Shown piece by piece: positions 1 to 5,242 of a stretch of 10,635 nucleotides of DNA; position 1 is the first letter of the stretch; every line of letters begins with the position of its first letter. Both the position numbers and the translations under genes were made by a program. The notes under the pieces were generated by a model. The model worked only from the letters and a program-made list of their open reading frames with translations, ran no database searches and was not told the origin of the DNA. Location of the stretch: assembly GCA_028688535.1 (NCBI GenBank), contig JAQTXY010000038.1:1-10635 (forward strand). The letters run 5' to 3'. This stretch comes from Methanothrix sp. (GTDB lineage: Archaea; Halobacteriota; Methanosarcinia; Methanotrichales; Methanotrichaceae).

Positions 1-467
1 ACCCAGGCCGCTTCGTCCTCCAGGAGGAGCGTTACTGCCGATTTTCCGCGGGAGGTCTTGGCTGAGCCGGGTCTGGCAATGAATCTGTTTCCATTGGCAA
101 ACCTCACGGCAAGCTTTGTGTCACTATCCATATAGTCCGAGGAGAGCTCCACCGCCTGCCGGAACTCATCAAACTTCATCATCAGCTCGCCGCTCTGATC
201 CTGGCTGGGTGCTATGGCCATGCCAAAAGACGGGCGGCGGTAAATGGACTCATGCAGGCCCAGGGCGGCGCAGATGGTGGACTTGCCGGACTGGCGAGAG
301 CAGTTAAGAATAATGCGCTGGGCTCGGCTTCGTAGAAGGTCTGCTTGCCAGGGGTCCGGCTTAATCCCCAGGACTTCCTTTATCCAGATTGCCGGGTCCA
401 AGGCGTATAGAAGGTCGTCTCGCTTTTTCCAGGGCAGCGATAATTTTCTTTTTCGTCTCTTGATCAT
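1..467 (-). CDS. terL: Terminase large subunit, N-terminal ATPase part (partial at window edge)
   Basis: This is the motor ATPase that packages DNA into viral procapsids. About 155 residues are visible and the rest lies beyond the window. The N-terminus carries the family's usual 'ALDP...DPWQ' adenine-binding stretch (residues 22-41). A terminase Walker A, SRQSGKST, follows at residues 57-64, and a Walker B, LLLEDEA, at 147-153. The nuclease domain is not in view. The ATG at 467-465 follows an in-frame stop at 473-471. The gene starts inside the small-subunit gene and overlaps it by 107 bp in another frame. No clear ribosome binding site precedes it, so translational coupling is likely. A TTG within the 'ALDP' stretch is an alternative start. 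Family assignment is firm from the motif order; the exact start is less certain. Confidence 0.93.
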   Translation of the reverse strand, partial: MIKRRKRKLSLPWKKRDDLLYALDPAIWIKEVLGIKPDPWQADLLRSRAQRIILNCSRQSGKSTICAALGLHESIYRRPSFGMAIAPSQDQSGELMMKFDEFRQAVELSSDYMDSDTKLAVRFANGNRFIARPGSAKTSRGKSAVTLLLEDEAAW

Positions 468-963
468 CTTCTACCGCCTTGAGAATTGCAAGCCTAGTTT
501 CCTCCCACTCCTCCATTGCATCAGCCATTCGGCTCTCCGCATCATCCCCGGAAAGCTCCAGCTCCAATTTAGCGCAATCAAAGAGCATACGAGTGCCAAT
601 AGGCCAGTAGATTGATGCAGAGCCGAGGGTGAGTGCATGCATCGTCCCATCAGAAACGGCGAACGGATCGCCTAAAGACACATCCAGGAGCTGCTTAGCC
701 CGGAGCTTGCCTAAATTGACCACATCGAGCGTATTGACGATCTCATCTTTTGCTTTGTTTCTTGCATCGTCATGCCTCTGTGCTCGGACTTCTTTGGCCT
801 CATCTACCAGGTCCCGCAGGTCCCACACGGCTGCTTTGTAGCGGTTGATCGTTGAATAAAGTCCAGGTTGGCCCAATTCTCTTGCTATCGTTCTGGGGCT
901 CTTTTTATCACCAAATCCCTTTTCGATCAGGTCAATAAATGGGGCCAATGTTCCGAATGCCAT
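361..963 (-). CDS. terS: Probable terminase small subunit
   Basis: A 200-aa protein lies immediately upstream of, and overlaps, the large terminase gene, which is the standard place for the DNA-recognition subunit of the packaging complex. Residues about 20-45 (SPRTIARELG followed by a second helix) look like a helix-turn-helix suited to binding a packaging site. The middle is alpha-helical and the C-terminus is highly charged (EEWEETR, DDQETKKK), as expected for the oligomerising and TerL-contacting parts. The frame is open upstream to an ATG at 1089, but that extension merely translates a block of GATGCA repeats, so I chose the ATG at 963, which has a weak AGGA 8 bases before it. The call rests on position and architecture rather than a diagnostic motif. 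Confidence 0.75.
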   Translation of the reverse strand: MAFGTLAPFIDLIEKGFGDKKSPRTIARELGQPGLYSTINRYKAAVWDLRDLVDEAKEVRAQRHDDARNKAKDEIVNTLDVVNLGKLRAKQLLDVSLGDPFAVSDGTMHALTLGSASIYWPIGTRMLFDCAKLELELSGDDAESRMADAMEEWEETRLAILKAVEDDQETKKKIIAALEKARRPSIRLGPGNLDKGSPGD

Positions 964-974
964 AAAGTAGTCCT

Positions 975-1060
975 GATGCAGATTTGATGCAGTGATGCAA
1001 AGCAATTCGAGATGCAGTAGTCCAATGATGCAAAATGATGCAGTGATGCAAAATGATGCA
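975..1060. repeat. Eight GATGCA repeats upstream of terS
   Basis: GATGCA starts at 975, 986, 994, 1011, 1027, 1037, 1045 and 1055, and seven of the copies are TGATGCA. The last four are spaced 10, 8 and 10 bp. The block sits between the end of one small gene and the terS start. Repeats beside or inside the small terminase gene are the packaging start site in several tailed phages, so a pac-type site or an operator is plausible. One further copy lies at 614-619 inside terS. Confidence 0.8.
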
Positions 1061-1063
1061 AAG

Positions 1064-1279
1064 TTAAGGAGAATCCCTTTTTTTAGCATCCTCGATGATA
1101 TGCTGTTCCAAGCGAATCAAAAAGTTAATGAGCTTCCGGATGGCCTTTACTTGCCGAACTACCTTAGCCGGAATCGCTGCATTCCGCTCGCAATCTTTGT
1201 TGCAATCTTGCTCAGTCCTTTGCATCATCCGGTACAGGTCCGTGTCCCATCTCCGTGAACCAACAAATTGGATCAACAC
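1064..1279 (-). CDS. Small charged protein of unknown function in the packaging operon
   Basis: I do not recognise this 71-aa product. It is basic and mostly helical in character, with a C-terminal half reading KVVRQVKAIRKLINFLIRLEQ that could form an amphipathic helix. The GTG at 1279 is preceded by AAGGA at a suitable distance, but this start overlaps the upstream gene by 68 bp. An ATG at 1228, giving 54 aa and only 17 bp of overlap, is an alternative. It lies between another small gene and the GATGCA repeats before terS, in the same operon and strand. A role in head or packaging functions would be inference from position only. Confidence 0.5.
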   Translation of the reverse strand: MLIQFVGSRRWDTDLYRMMQRTEQDCNKDCERNAAIPAKVVRQVKAIRKLINFLIRLEQHIIEDAKKRDSP

Positions 1280-1487
1280 CTTTTCCTTGCTTCTTTGACC
1301 AGGCTATGAATCCCTGCCTGGTAAGCCAAAGCTGAGTAGTCGTTCTGTAAAGCCTCTCCTGGCCTGCTGGTTTCCTTGTTCCGCAAGGTATTACTCGCTC
1401 TACAAGATCCTGCACTATGCACTCTACTGCCTGGGCTCCGGTTGGAGATGCTCCGCAGCAGCCGAATCCTTCATCTTCATTAGCCAT
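1212..1487 (-). CDS. Small protein of unknown function, 91 aa
   Basis: The ATG at 1487 has a good Shine-Dalgarno sequence (AAGGAGAATT, with AGGAG about 10 bases before the start), so the gene is probably real. I do not recognise the family. The N-terminus is Gly/Cys-rich (GFGCCG). The central part (RLYRTTTQLWLTRQGFIAWSK) resembles a helix pair followed by an aromatic strand, as in small winged-helix proteins, but this is only suggestive. It is cotranscribed with the terminase genes and overlaps the next gene downstream. No membrane segment or signal peptide is visible. Confidence 0.7.
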   Translation of the reverse strand: MANEDEGFGCCGASPTGAQAVECIVQDLVERVIPCGTRKPAGQERLYRTTTQLWLTRQGFIAWSKKQGKGVDPICWFTEMGHGPVPDDAKD

Positions 1488-1500
1488 GTGTTAATTCTCC

Positions 1501-1719
1501 TTAATCTGGGCCCCTCGTCATGCCGGCATACCTGGCCAGGAACTTGATTTGGTTCAGGTCTAGCTTTCGGCTTGCAATTTCAGGAGGCAGAGGATACTGC
1601 TGAGTGGGCATGCTCTGCCTTTTCCTCTTCAGCCGGGCTTCAGCTTTGCTTTTAGCAGTTGATGGGTTTATGCTCCCACCGCTACGGTAGAATTGAGCTT
1701 GAACTTGCCGAAGTGCCAC
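1501..1719 (-). CDS. Small basic protein of unknown function, 72 aa
   Basis: The frame opens with GTG at 1719, overlapping the end of the secreted-protein gene by 52 bp. It is strongly basic in the middle (SKAEARLKRKRQ) and ends in a predicted helix, LDLNQIKFLARYAGMTRG. An ATG at 1611 would give a 37-residue product starting MPTQQYPLPPEIAS and avoid the overlap, so the start is undecided. It ends 13 bp before the next gene. The family is unknown; the basic stretch would suit nucleic-acid contact, but that is inference. Confidence 0.5.
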   Translation of the reverse strand: MALRQVQAQFYRSGGSINPSTAKSKAEARLKRKRQSMPTQQYPLPPEIASRKLDLNQIKFLARYAGMTRGPD

Positions 1720-2159
1720 AAGCTGGAGATCTCCACGGGCCGGCTAAACTTACCTGGTGTAAGAACCTTCTCCCGAACCTTACCGTCTCCAGAGGCGGAG
1801 AAGAATGTAGTTCTGGTCAAATTCTCTCCGTCTAAGGATGACAAGATTTTAGCCGTGGCGTTTAGATCCGAAGAATTACGGATCCGCAAAGAATGCTCTT
1901 TTGTGACTACGTAGTAACTACTCAGATTACTGGCTTTTAGTCCATGGAAGTTCTGAGCTGGTGTTAAGATCTGGCCGTAGTAGATGGACTCTGCACCCCT
2001 AGTAAGAACTCCGCCTTTTACTCCGTTGTAGTCTGTCTGAGTCTGAAGGTCTCCATCCCCCGTGAAATCTTCTCGAAACTCTATTGTGCATTGGCCAGGG
2101 CTGAAATGCAGATAGAGGATGCAAATCGTGATTAGCAATAGTTTCGAATAAGGATACAA
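1668..2159 (-). CDS. Secreted, sequon-rich protein of unknown function
   Basis: This 163-aa protein has a clear N-terminal signal sequence: MYPYSK, then a hydrophobic core at residues 7-19, with likely cleavage near residues 22-25. The mature part is beta-rich and polar, beginning FREDFTGDGDLQTQTDYN, a style I associate with secreted methanogen proteins. It carries five N-X-S/T sequons (N78, N95, N100, N113, N156), which suggests glycosylation on the outer face. The start is a TTG at 2159, supported by a very strong GGAGGAG six bases upstream. Its place in an operon with terminase genes makes a surface, receptor-binding or superinfection role possible, but the function is unknown. There is no lipobox and no C-terminal anchor. 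Confidence 0.78.
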   Translation of the reverse strand: MYPYSKLLLITICILYLHFSPGQCTIEFREDFTGDGDLQTQTDYNGVKGGVLTRGAESIYYGQILTPAQNFHGLKASNLSSYYVVTKEHSLRIRNSSDLNATAKILSSLDGENLTRTTFFSASGDGKVREKVLTPGKFSRPVEISSLWHFGKFKLNSTVAVGA

Positions 2160-2214
2160 TTATTACTCCTCCTCTCCCCCACCTCGCTGGTGAGAATTTT
2201 CATGAAGAGATGTC

Positions 2215-2481
2215 TTATCCCTTCACATGTTTCAGCAAGCCCCACAACATATCTTGCAAAGTCCTTATGGCTCCGTAGTCCTTGGCCATTGCCAGAACAT
2301 TAGAGATCTCCTCGGATGATACCTGGTCATCATCTGTTACCTCATCGAGGGCAGAGACGCCCATAGCCACGCACTTTAAGCCTTTCTTGAATGCGGCCCA
2401 CGCATTCGGGTTTGCAGCCTTTAAAGAGACTATTCCTGCGGTTAACAGTTTAGAACCTGCGTCTTCTATCATTCCGGTCAT
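2215..2481 (-). CDS. Small protein of unknown function at the head of the packaging operon
   Basis: The ATG at 2481 is well supported by AGGAG about 11 bases upstream. The 88-aa product is largely helical with an alanine-rich first half and an acidic middle (DEVTDDDQVSSEEIS), and it ends in an amphipathic helix (LQDMLWGLLKHVKG). No signal peptide, zinc ligands or catalytic motif is visible, and I do not recognise it. It is the first gene after the structured region 2508-2855 and so probably the first of the minus-strand operon that contains the terminase genes. Confidence 0.72.
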   Translation of the reverse strand: MTGMIEDAGSKLLTAGIVSLKAANPNAWAAFKKGLKCVAMGVSALDEVTDDDQVSSEEISNVLAMAKDYGAIRTLQDMLWGLLKHVKG

Positions 2482-2507
2482 CGATCTTTTCTCCTGATTG
2501 GGTATTT

Positions 2508-2571
2508 CCAGGACTCTTGCGTCCTGGGACGTTCATGCTCGATCTGCCGGCAAACGGCAGCTTTTAAAAGC
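2508..2571. repeat. Two adjacent hairpins and a 12-bp palindrome
   Basis: CCAGGAC at 2508-2514 pairs with GTCCTGG at 2521-2527 (loop of 6). CTGCCG at 2544-2549 pairs with CGGCAG at 2555-2560 (loop of 5). GCTTTTAAAAGC at 2560-2571 is a perfect palindrome. The first hairpin lies about 26 bases before the start of the 88-aa gene on the minus strand and would sit in its leader. Confidence 0.75.
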
Positions 2572-2573
2572 AA

Positions 2574-2635
2574 GACCGCCCAGAGGGAAAACAGAGGCCC
2601 TGCAAAGAAGGCGGCATGTTTCCCAAAGGGCGGTC
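2574..2635. repeat. Long two-part hairpin
   Basis: GACCGCCC at 2574-2581 pairs perfectly with GGGCGGTC at 2628-2635. Inside it, GGGAAA at 2585-2590 pairs with TTTCCC at 2619-2624. The two stems are separated by a symmetric 3+3 internal loop, giving 14 paired positions. That is more than chance would readily give over 62 bases. Confidence 0.75.
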
Positions 2636-2690
2636 ATTTCCGGGCTGAGGTCGGGCAGAAAAAAGGGAGCGGATTTTTCTAATTGAGGAA

Positions 2691-2750
2691 ATATGCAGGA
2701 ATATGCACCAACCCGGCCCCAGCTATCCGGTGATTGACGTGAATTGACGT
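2691..2750. repeat. Two pairs of direct repeats with 10-bp spacing
   Basis: ATATGCA occurs at 2691-2697 and 2701-2707, and ATTGACGT at 2733-2740 and 2743-2750. In both pairs the copies start exactly 10 bp apart, about one helical turn, so they face the same side of the DNA, as operator half-sites for a dimeric or oligomeric regulator would. Confidence 0.65.
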
Positions 2751-2756
2751 ATTGGA

Positions 2757-2800
2757 GGCCAAGACAGAGGATAGCTCCTATCCTCGTCTGACTTTTGGCT
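2757..2800. repeat. Strong hairpin with 3-base loop
   Basis: GAGGATAG at 2767-2774 pairs perfectly with CTATCCTC at 2778-2785 around a CTC loop. Allowing one bulged A (2766), AGAC at 2762-2765 continues the stem with GTCT at 2786-2789. An alternative outer pairing is GCCAA at 2758-2762 with TTGGC at 2795-2799. It is the most stable-looking stem of the gene-free region. Confidence 0.8.
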
Positions 2801-2832
2801 GAATTTAAAGAAGTTATGTCCTGATACAAACC

Positions 2833-2855
2833 CCAGGCCGGGATTAAAAGCCTGG
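2833..2855. repeat. Hairpin CCAGGC / GCCTGG
   Basis: CCAGGC at 2833-2838 and GCCTGG at 2850-2855 form a 6-bp stem with an 11-base AT-rich loop. It lies between the TATA-like box at 2950 and the larger hairpin at 2757-2800, so it would be in the same leader transcript. Confidence 0.6.
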
Positions 2856-2949
2856 ACGAGTTAACCTCCTGGAACAGCGCAGTCCCAAACACTATAAGAA
2901 TGAAGCTTTTCTAGCGCGCAAACCCATGCTTTACGAGTAGGAAAATATG

Positions 2950-2958
2950 CTTATAAAA
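2950..2958 (-). promoter_or_regulatory. Candidate archaeal TATA box for the packaging operon
   Basis: On the minus strand the sequence reads TTTTATAAG. A start about 25 bases further would fall near 2925, giving a leader of roughly 440 bases that contains all the hairpins before the 88-aa gene at 2481. This is inferred from consensus only. Confidence 0.4.
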
Positions 2959-3003
2959 TTCTGCTGAATTTAATTTGTAAGATAATCGCTACGAAGAGCC
3001 CTA

Positions 3004-3300
3004 TTACAAAGGCAGTCCGAACGCCTGGCGGAACTCCAGCCTATTTTTCTTGTAGTGATCCCTTAAAACGGGGTAATAAGGACCTCTGCCCCAGATGCTG
3101 CGTTGCTTATGATAGTTGATCCTCTTCTTGCCCTCTGACTTTAGCACTCCCGATATCTGCAGGACCTTGGCTATGCCCTGAGTGGGAAGACCCAGCTCCA
3201 AGTAGTCCACCTTCTCCCGGCGCTCCAGGATGAGAAGAGAATCAGGATCAGCGCCAGCGTCCGCTAGCATTCGTAAAGTATCCTTTGGCCTGAAAGACAT
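3004..3300 (-). CDS. Small basic protein of unknown function, 98 aa
   Basis: The ATG at 3300 is preceded by GAGG six bases upstream, and the gene follows its upstream neighbour by only 9 bp. Residues 5-55 read like helices ending in a helix-turn-helix-style segment (LPTQGIAKVLQISGVLKSEGKKR). The C-terminal half is rich in Arg, Lys, His and Tyr (KQRSIWGRGPYYPVLRDHYKK). Nucleic-acid binding is therefore plausible but unproven. It is the last of three small genes read together (3826 to 3004), with the zinc-ribbon gene first. Confidence 0.72.
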   Translation of the reverse strand: MSFRPKDTLRMLADAGADPDSLLILERREKVDYLELGLPTQGIAKVLQISGVLKSEGKKRINYHKQRSIWGRGPYYPVLRDHYKKNRLEFRQAFGLPL

Positions 3301-3309
3301 AAAAAACCT

Positions 3310-3504
3310 CTATTTTCGGTTGGCTAATTCTCGGGCACGAGCCCAATCTTCCGGTGTTGGGGCTCGGGGGAGGTAGACCACAGTACCGGGAGCTTCGCCC
3401 ATCTCTTCGGCATAGATCTCCTCCAGCTCTGGATCAGCCCCAATCATGGCCTGCAGCTCGACATCGAGCTTGGCCATCTCTTTGAATAGCTCCTTTTCAT
3501 CCAT
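3310..3504 (-). CDS. Small acidic protein of unknown function, 64 aa
   Basis: An acidic, helical N-terminal two-thirds (MDEKELFKEMAKLDVELQAM, then ELEEIYAEEMGEAPG) is followed by a short strand (TVVYLPRAP) and a terminal helix. It lies 22 bp after the zinc-ribbon gene and 9 bp before the 98-aa gene, so the three are almost certainly one operon. The composition suits a protein partner rather than a DNA-binding protein. No known family is recognised. Confidence 0.72.
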   Translation of the reverse strand: MDEKELFKEMAKLDVELQAMIGADPELEEIYAEEMGEAPGTVVYLPRAPTPEDWARARELANRK

Positions 3505-3526
3505 CTCAAGAACGTATCTGGCTTCA

Positions 3527-3826
3527 TTATTTATATATTATTCTGCCTCTTTTCTGTTCTTTCAACCTCCTGTAACGCTCTATGTCCGGCCTTGATCTCC
3601 TCTTTGGCCGGACCTTGAAGGGTTCAGTGCCACAGCTAGGGCAATAGGGAAAATCTAGCTCATCGAAAATTACTTCCTCCTGCTTGCAATGTGGACACTT
3701 TCTAGGCCGATAGATGGTGATATCCTCAAGCACTACCTTCTCAAAACCCCAGAAACGGCCAGCTTTGCCACCGTGAAATTCGCAGGCAAGTTTTGTCCCA
3801 GGTTCTCGGAGGGGCTCAAGAAACAT
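3527..3826 (-). CDS. Zinc-ribbon protein, 99 aa
   Basis: Two CxxC knuckles, CPHC (C44, C47) and CPSC (C62, C65), are separated by 14 residues and flanked by short strands. This is a classic zinc ribbon that should bind one Zn ion. The C-terminal third is very basic (RPKRRSRPDIERYRRLKEQKRGR), so nucleic-acid binding is likely. The N-terminus (residues 10-40) looks like a small beta domain. A G-rich ribosome binding site (GGGGGGA) precedes the ATG at 3826, with AT-rich TATA-like sequence further up. It heads the three-gene operon. Zinc ribbons are common in archaeal viruses and plasmids as regulators or transcription-factor mimics; the exact role is unknown. Confidence 0.82.
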   Translation of the reverse strand: MFLEPLREPGTKLACEFHGGKAGRFWGFEKVVLEDITIYRPRKCPHCKQEEVIFDELDFPYCPSCGTEPFKVRPKRRSRPDIERYRRLKEQKRGRIIYK

Positions 3827-3894
3827 CGATAAAGTCCCCCCAAAAGAGTCTGCTCACGGGCCGGGAAGCCTGAACATTATAAGGAACTGTAATT

Positions 3895-3912
3895 CTTATT
3901 ATATTTAAGGAT
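3895..3912 (-). promoter_or_regulatory. Candidate TATA box for the zinc-ribbon operon
   Basis: The minus strand reads TTAAATATAATAAG, close to the archaeal TATA consensus, about 70 bases before the zinc-ribbon start. A second weaker match, TTATAATG, lies nearer at about 3876-3883. Either could serve. Confidence 0.45.
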
Positions 3913-3934
3913 TTGTAATAAGGGTCTGTCCACT

Positions 3935-4198
3935 TCACCTCTGCACCCCCAAAGCAATCTGAGAGAGATCAGCATGAAGGGGCTCTACCTGGCCCATGAC
4001 GGCCTTGGCCAGATCCTCAATATCGCTATCCAACCCGGGAAGATGCATCATGCGGGCCATCTCGGCCATAACCATGAAGCTCATTCTAAGGTCAGAGGGA
4101 AAGCTGTGCATGTTGTACTCGTCTTCCCTGAGGCGGCCTGTGATCTCTCTCAGGGCGGTCCTGGTGCTTTGCAATGCCTCTGAGCAGGGGCGACACAT
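3935..4198 (-). CDS. Small helical protein of unknown function, 87 aa
   Basis: The ATG at 4198 comes two bases after the stop of the upstream gene. AGGAGGT lies about 14 bases before it, inside the end of that gene, which indicates coupled translation. The protein begins MCRPCSEALQ (a single CxxC) and continues as helices with a methionine-rich centre (RMSFMVMAEMARMMHLPG) and an acidic stretch (DSDIEDLAKAVM). The frame is open further upstream to 4429, but that part is Arg/Gly/Cys-rich out-of-frame translation of the neighbour. The family is not recognised. Confidence 0.68.
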   Translation of the reverse strand: MCRPCSEALQSTRTALREITGRLREDEYNMHSFPSDLRMSFMVMAEMARMMHLPGLDSDIEDLAKAVMGQVEPLHADLSQIALGVQR

Positions 4199-4200
4199 CC

Positions 4201-4404
4201 TCAATCCGCCACCTCCTGGGTCTCGACAGTCACCAGAACACGCTTTCTTCTGGCCCCTTCCAGGAACTGGTTTGCATCTCCGATGAAAGAACCGGGCATT
4301 TCCAGGCTGAAATGAACCGTGCCCACCATGCCAAAACTCGTCTGGAGAATCCCGGCAAACTCTCTCTTCACGCGATCGCCCCCATTCGAGCGACCTCTTG
4401 CCAA
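4201..4404 (-). CDS. Small protein of unknown function, 67 aa
   Basis: The frame opens just after a stop at 4408-4410, so the TTG at 4404 is the first usable start; an ATG further in would begin MVGTVHFSLEM. The product reads as a compact alpha/beta protein: a helix (VKREFAGILQTSF), a strand (GTVHFSLEM), a loop, a helix (DANQFLEGARRKRV) and a final strand (VLVTVETQEV). It is the first of a two-gene unit with the CxxC protein at 3935-4198. No function can be assigned from sequence alone. Confidence 0.6.
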   Translation of the reverse strand: MARGRSNGGDRVKREFAGILQTSFGMVGTVHFSLEMPGSFIGDANQFLEGARRKRVLVTVETQEVAD

Positions 4405-4739
4405 GGCTCATGAGCCTGGCTATTGACACCTACAATTTGGCACATCTCGCTCTCACCACACTATTCTGCGAAATATTCCCGGTGAAGCGCAATCTACAGG
4501 CGCAACGTGTTCCCTGCCAAGCGCCCACACGCTCGGACAAGAAAGATGCCGCTCGCGGCATGCCTGCGTCCACCTCACCGCATAATCGAACAAATCACGA
4601 CTATTTAAATATTGTAGCAGTAAATCGAGGAAACTAAACCTTAGTTTTTATCAAGTAAAAATTACGAAAGCATACGAAGCATAACGATTAATCAGACACA
4701 AATTAGGGATCATAACTTGTCAATACGAGGCAAAACAGT

Positions 4740-4747
4740 TTTATATT
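4740..4747 (+). promoter_or_regulatory. Candidate TATA box for the rightward genes
   Basis: TTTATATT stands in an AT-rich stretch with no other gene start nearby on this strand. A start near 4767 would give a leader of about 200 bases before the ATG at 4972, covering the inverted repeats at 4813-4900. Confidence 0.4.
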
Positions 4748-4812
4748 TTGTTGCCGACACAGCAAATAAGAATAATTAATACGAATCAAACATAAGGTAC
4801 CTGTTTACGGGA

Positions 4813-4900
4813 GAAGAAGGCAGAAGAATTATGTCTTCGCGACGAAAAAGTGTGGGCTTCTTCGCCGCGAAGTTGCAATCGCCAGTGGTGAGATGGCGAT
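4813..4900 (+). promoter_or_regulatory. Structured leader with competing stems
   Basis: CTTCGCG at 4835-4841 can pair with CGCGAAG at 4866-4872. GAAGAAG at 4813-4819 can pair with CTTCTTC at 4857-4863. These two pairings cross, so they form either alternatives or a pseudoknot. ATCGCCA at 4878-4884 pairs with TGGCGAT at 4894-4900 as a separate hairpin. The arrangement resembles a regulated leader, but I recognise no known riboswitch class. Confidence 0.4.
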
Positions 4901-4971
4901 GTGTCGACCTGCCGGACCTCTAGAGTACCGAGAGCTTAGCGAGCCACGACTAACCCAGAAGAGGCAAGTCT

Positions 4972-5214
4972 ATGATAAGCATAGAGCAACAAGATAAAAG
5001 GCTTTGCGTTCCAGCCGGATGCACCGCTGCAAGCTTTTTTGGCCTTTCTGCAGCCCTAAATCAGAAGGCTACAGCGCGTCCGAGCAACAAGCTGCAAGGC
5101 ATTACATCTAAAGCTAAAATAGAGAGATTAACACGGAGAGCCGCCCATGCTCTCCGAGGCCTGGCGAGTCTTGGGAGGTTCGCACCACAGATCGCACCGG
5201 AGTTGCAATCATGA
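4972..5214 (+). CDS. Small basic ORF of unknown function, possibly a leader gene
   Basis: The 80-codon frame starts with ATG after GAGG 10 bases upstream. It encodes a Cys-containing N-terminus and a basic, helical C-terminal half (KAKIERLTRRAAHALRGLASLGRF). Its stop overlaps an ATG in ATGA fashion at 5211-5214. That opens an 11-codon frame whose own stop overlaps, again as ATGA, the start of the coiled-coil gene at 5243. The double coupling argues that it is translated, but the protein looks poorly conserved in style. I would not assign a function. Confidence 0.45.
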   Translation: MISIEQQDKRLCVPAGCTAASFFGLSAALNQKATARPSNKLQGITSKAKIERLTRRAAHALRGLASLGRFAPQIAPELQS

Positions 5215-5242
5215 ATCTCGTAGCGAGCTTGGGTTTACAGGC

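Larger units (their letters stand above)
2482..3003. other. Gene-free, highly structured region
   Basis: I find no convincing gene in these 522 bases. They hold several perfect or near-perfect inverted repeats (entered separately), two pairs of direct repeats spaced exactly 10 bp, and a TATA-like box for minus-strand transcription at 2950-2958. Transcribed leftward, this would be a long structured leader of the packaging operon. As DNA it could be a replication origin or control region. The palindrome GCTTTTAAAAGC at 2560-2571 could also serve as a TATA element closer to the first gene. Confidence 0.6.
4405..4971. other. Divergent control region, AT-rich core, structured leader
   Basis: No convincing gene is seen here. 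From left to right: a mixed-composition stretch with a tight hairpin (ATGCCG at 4546-4551 with CGGCAT at 4556-4561, loop CTCG) and a weak 43-codon minus-strand frame at 4430-4561 rich in Arg/Cys; a minus-strand TATA-like ATTTAAAT near 4603-4612; an AT-rich stretch 4600-4800; a plus-strand TATA-like TTTATATT at 4740-4747; and then, from 4810, GC-richer sequence with several inverted repeats. This looks like the switch between the leftward and rightward gene blocks. Confidence 0.6.

Noticed and set aside
964..1089. N-terminal extension of terS reading FASFCITASFCIIGLLHLELL, resembling a membrane segment
   Set aside because: It only translates the GATGCA repeats and adjacent sequence; the ATG at 963 gives a sensible terminase small subunit.
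2533..2892. A 119-codon minus-strand frame
   Set aside because: It starts with a GTG lacking a ribosome binding site, its composition is unlike the neighbours, and it spans a run of hairpins and direct repeats; it looks like chance openness of a structured region.
4199..4429. Upstream extension of the 87-aa gene to an ATG at 4429
   Set aside because: The extension is Arg/Gly/Cys-rich and is an out-of-frame reading of the 67-aa gene, which looks like a real protein.
4801..4971. tRNA or known small RNA gene
   Set aside because: Several stems are present but no cloverleaf, T-loop or 3' CCA-like pattern fits on either strand.
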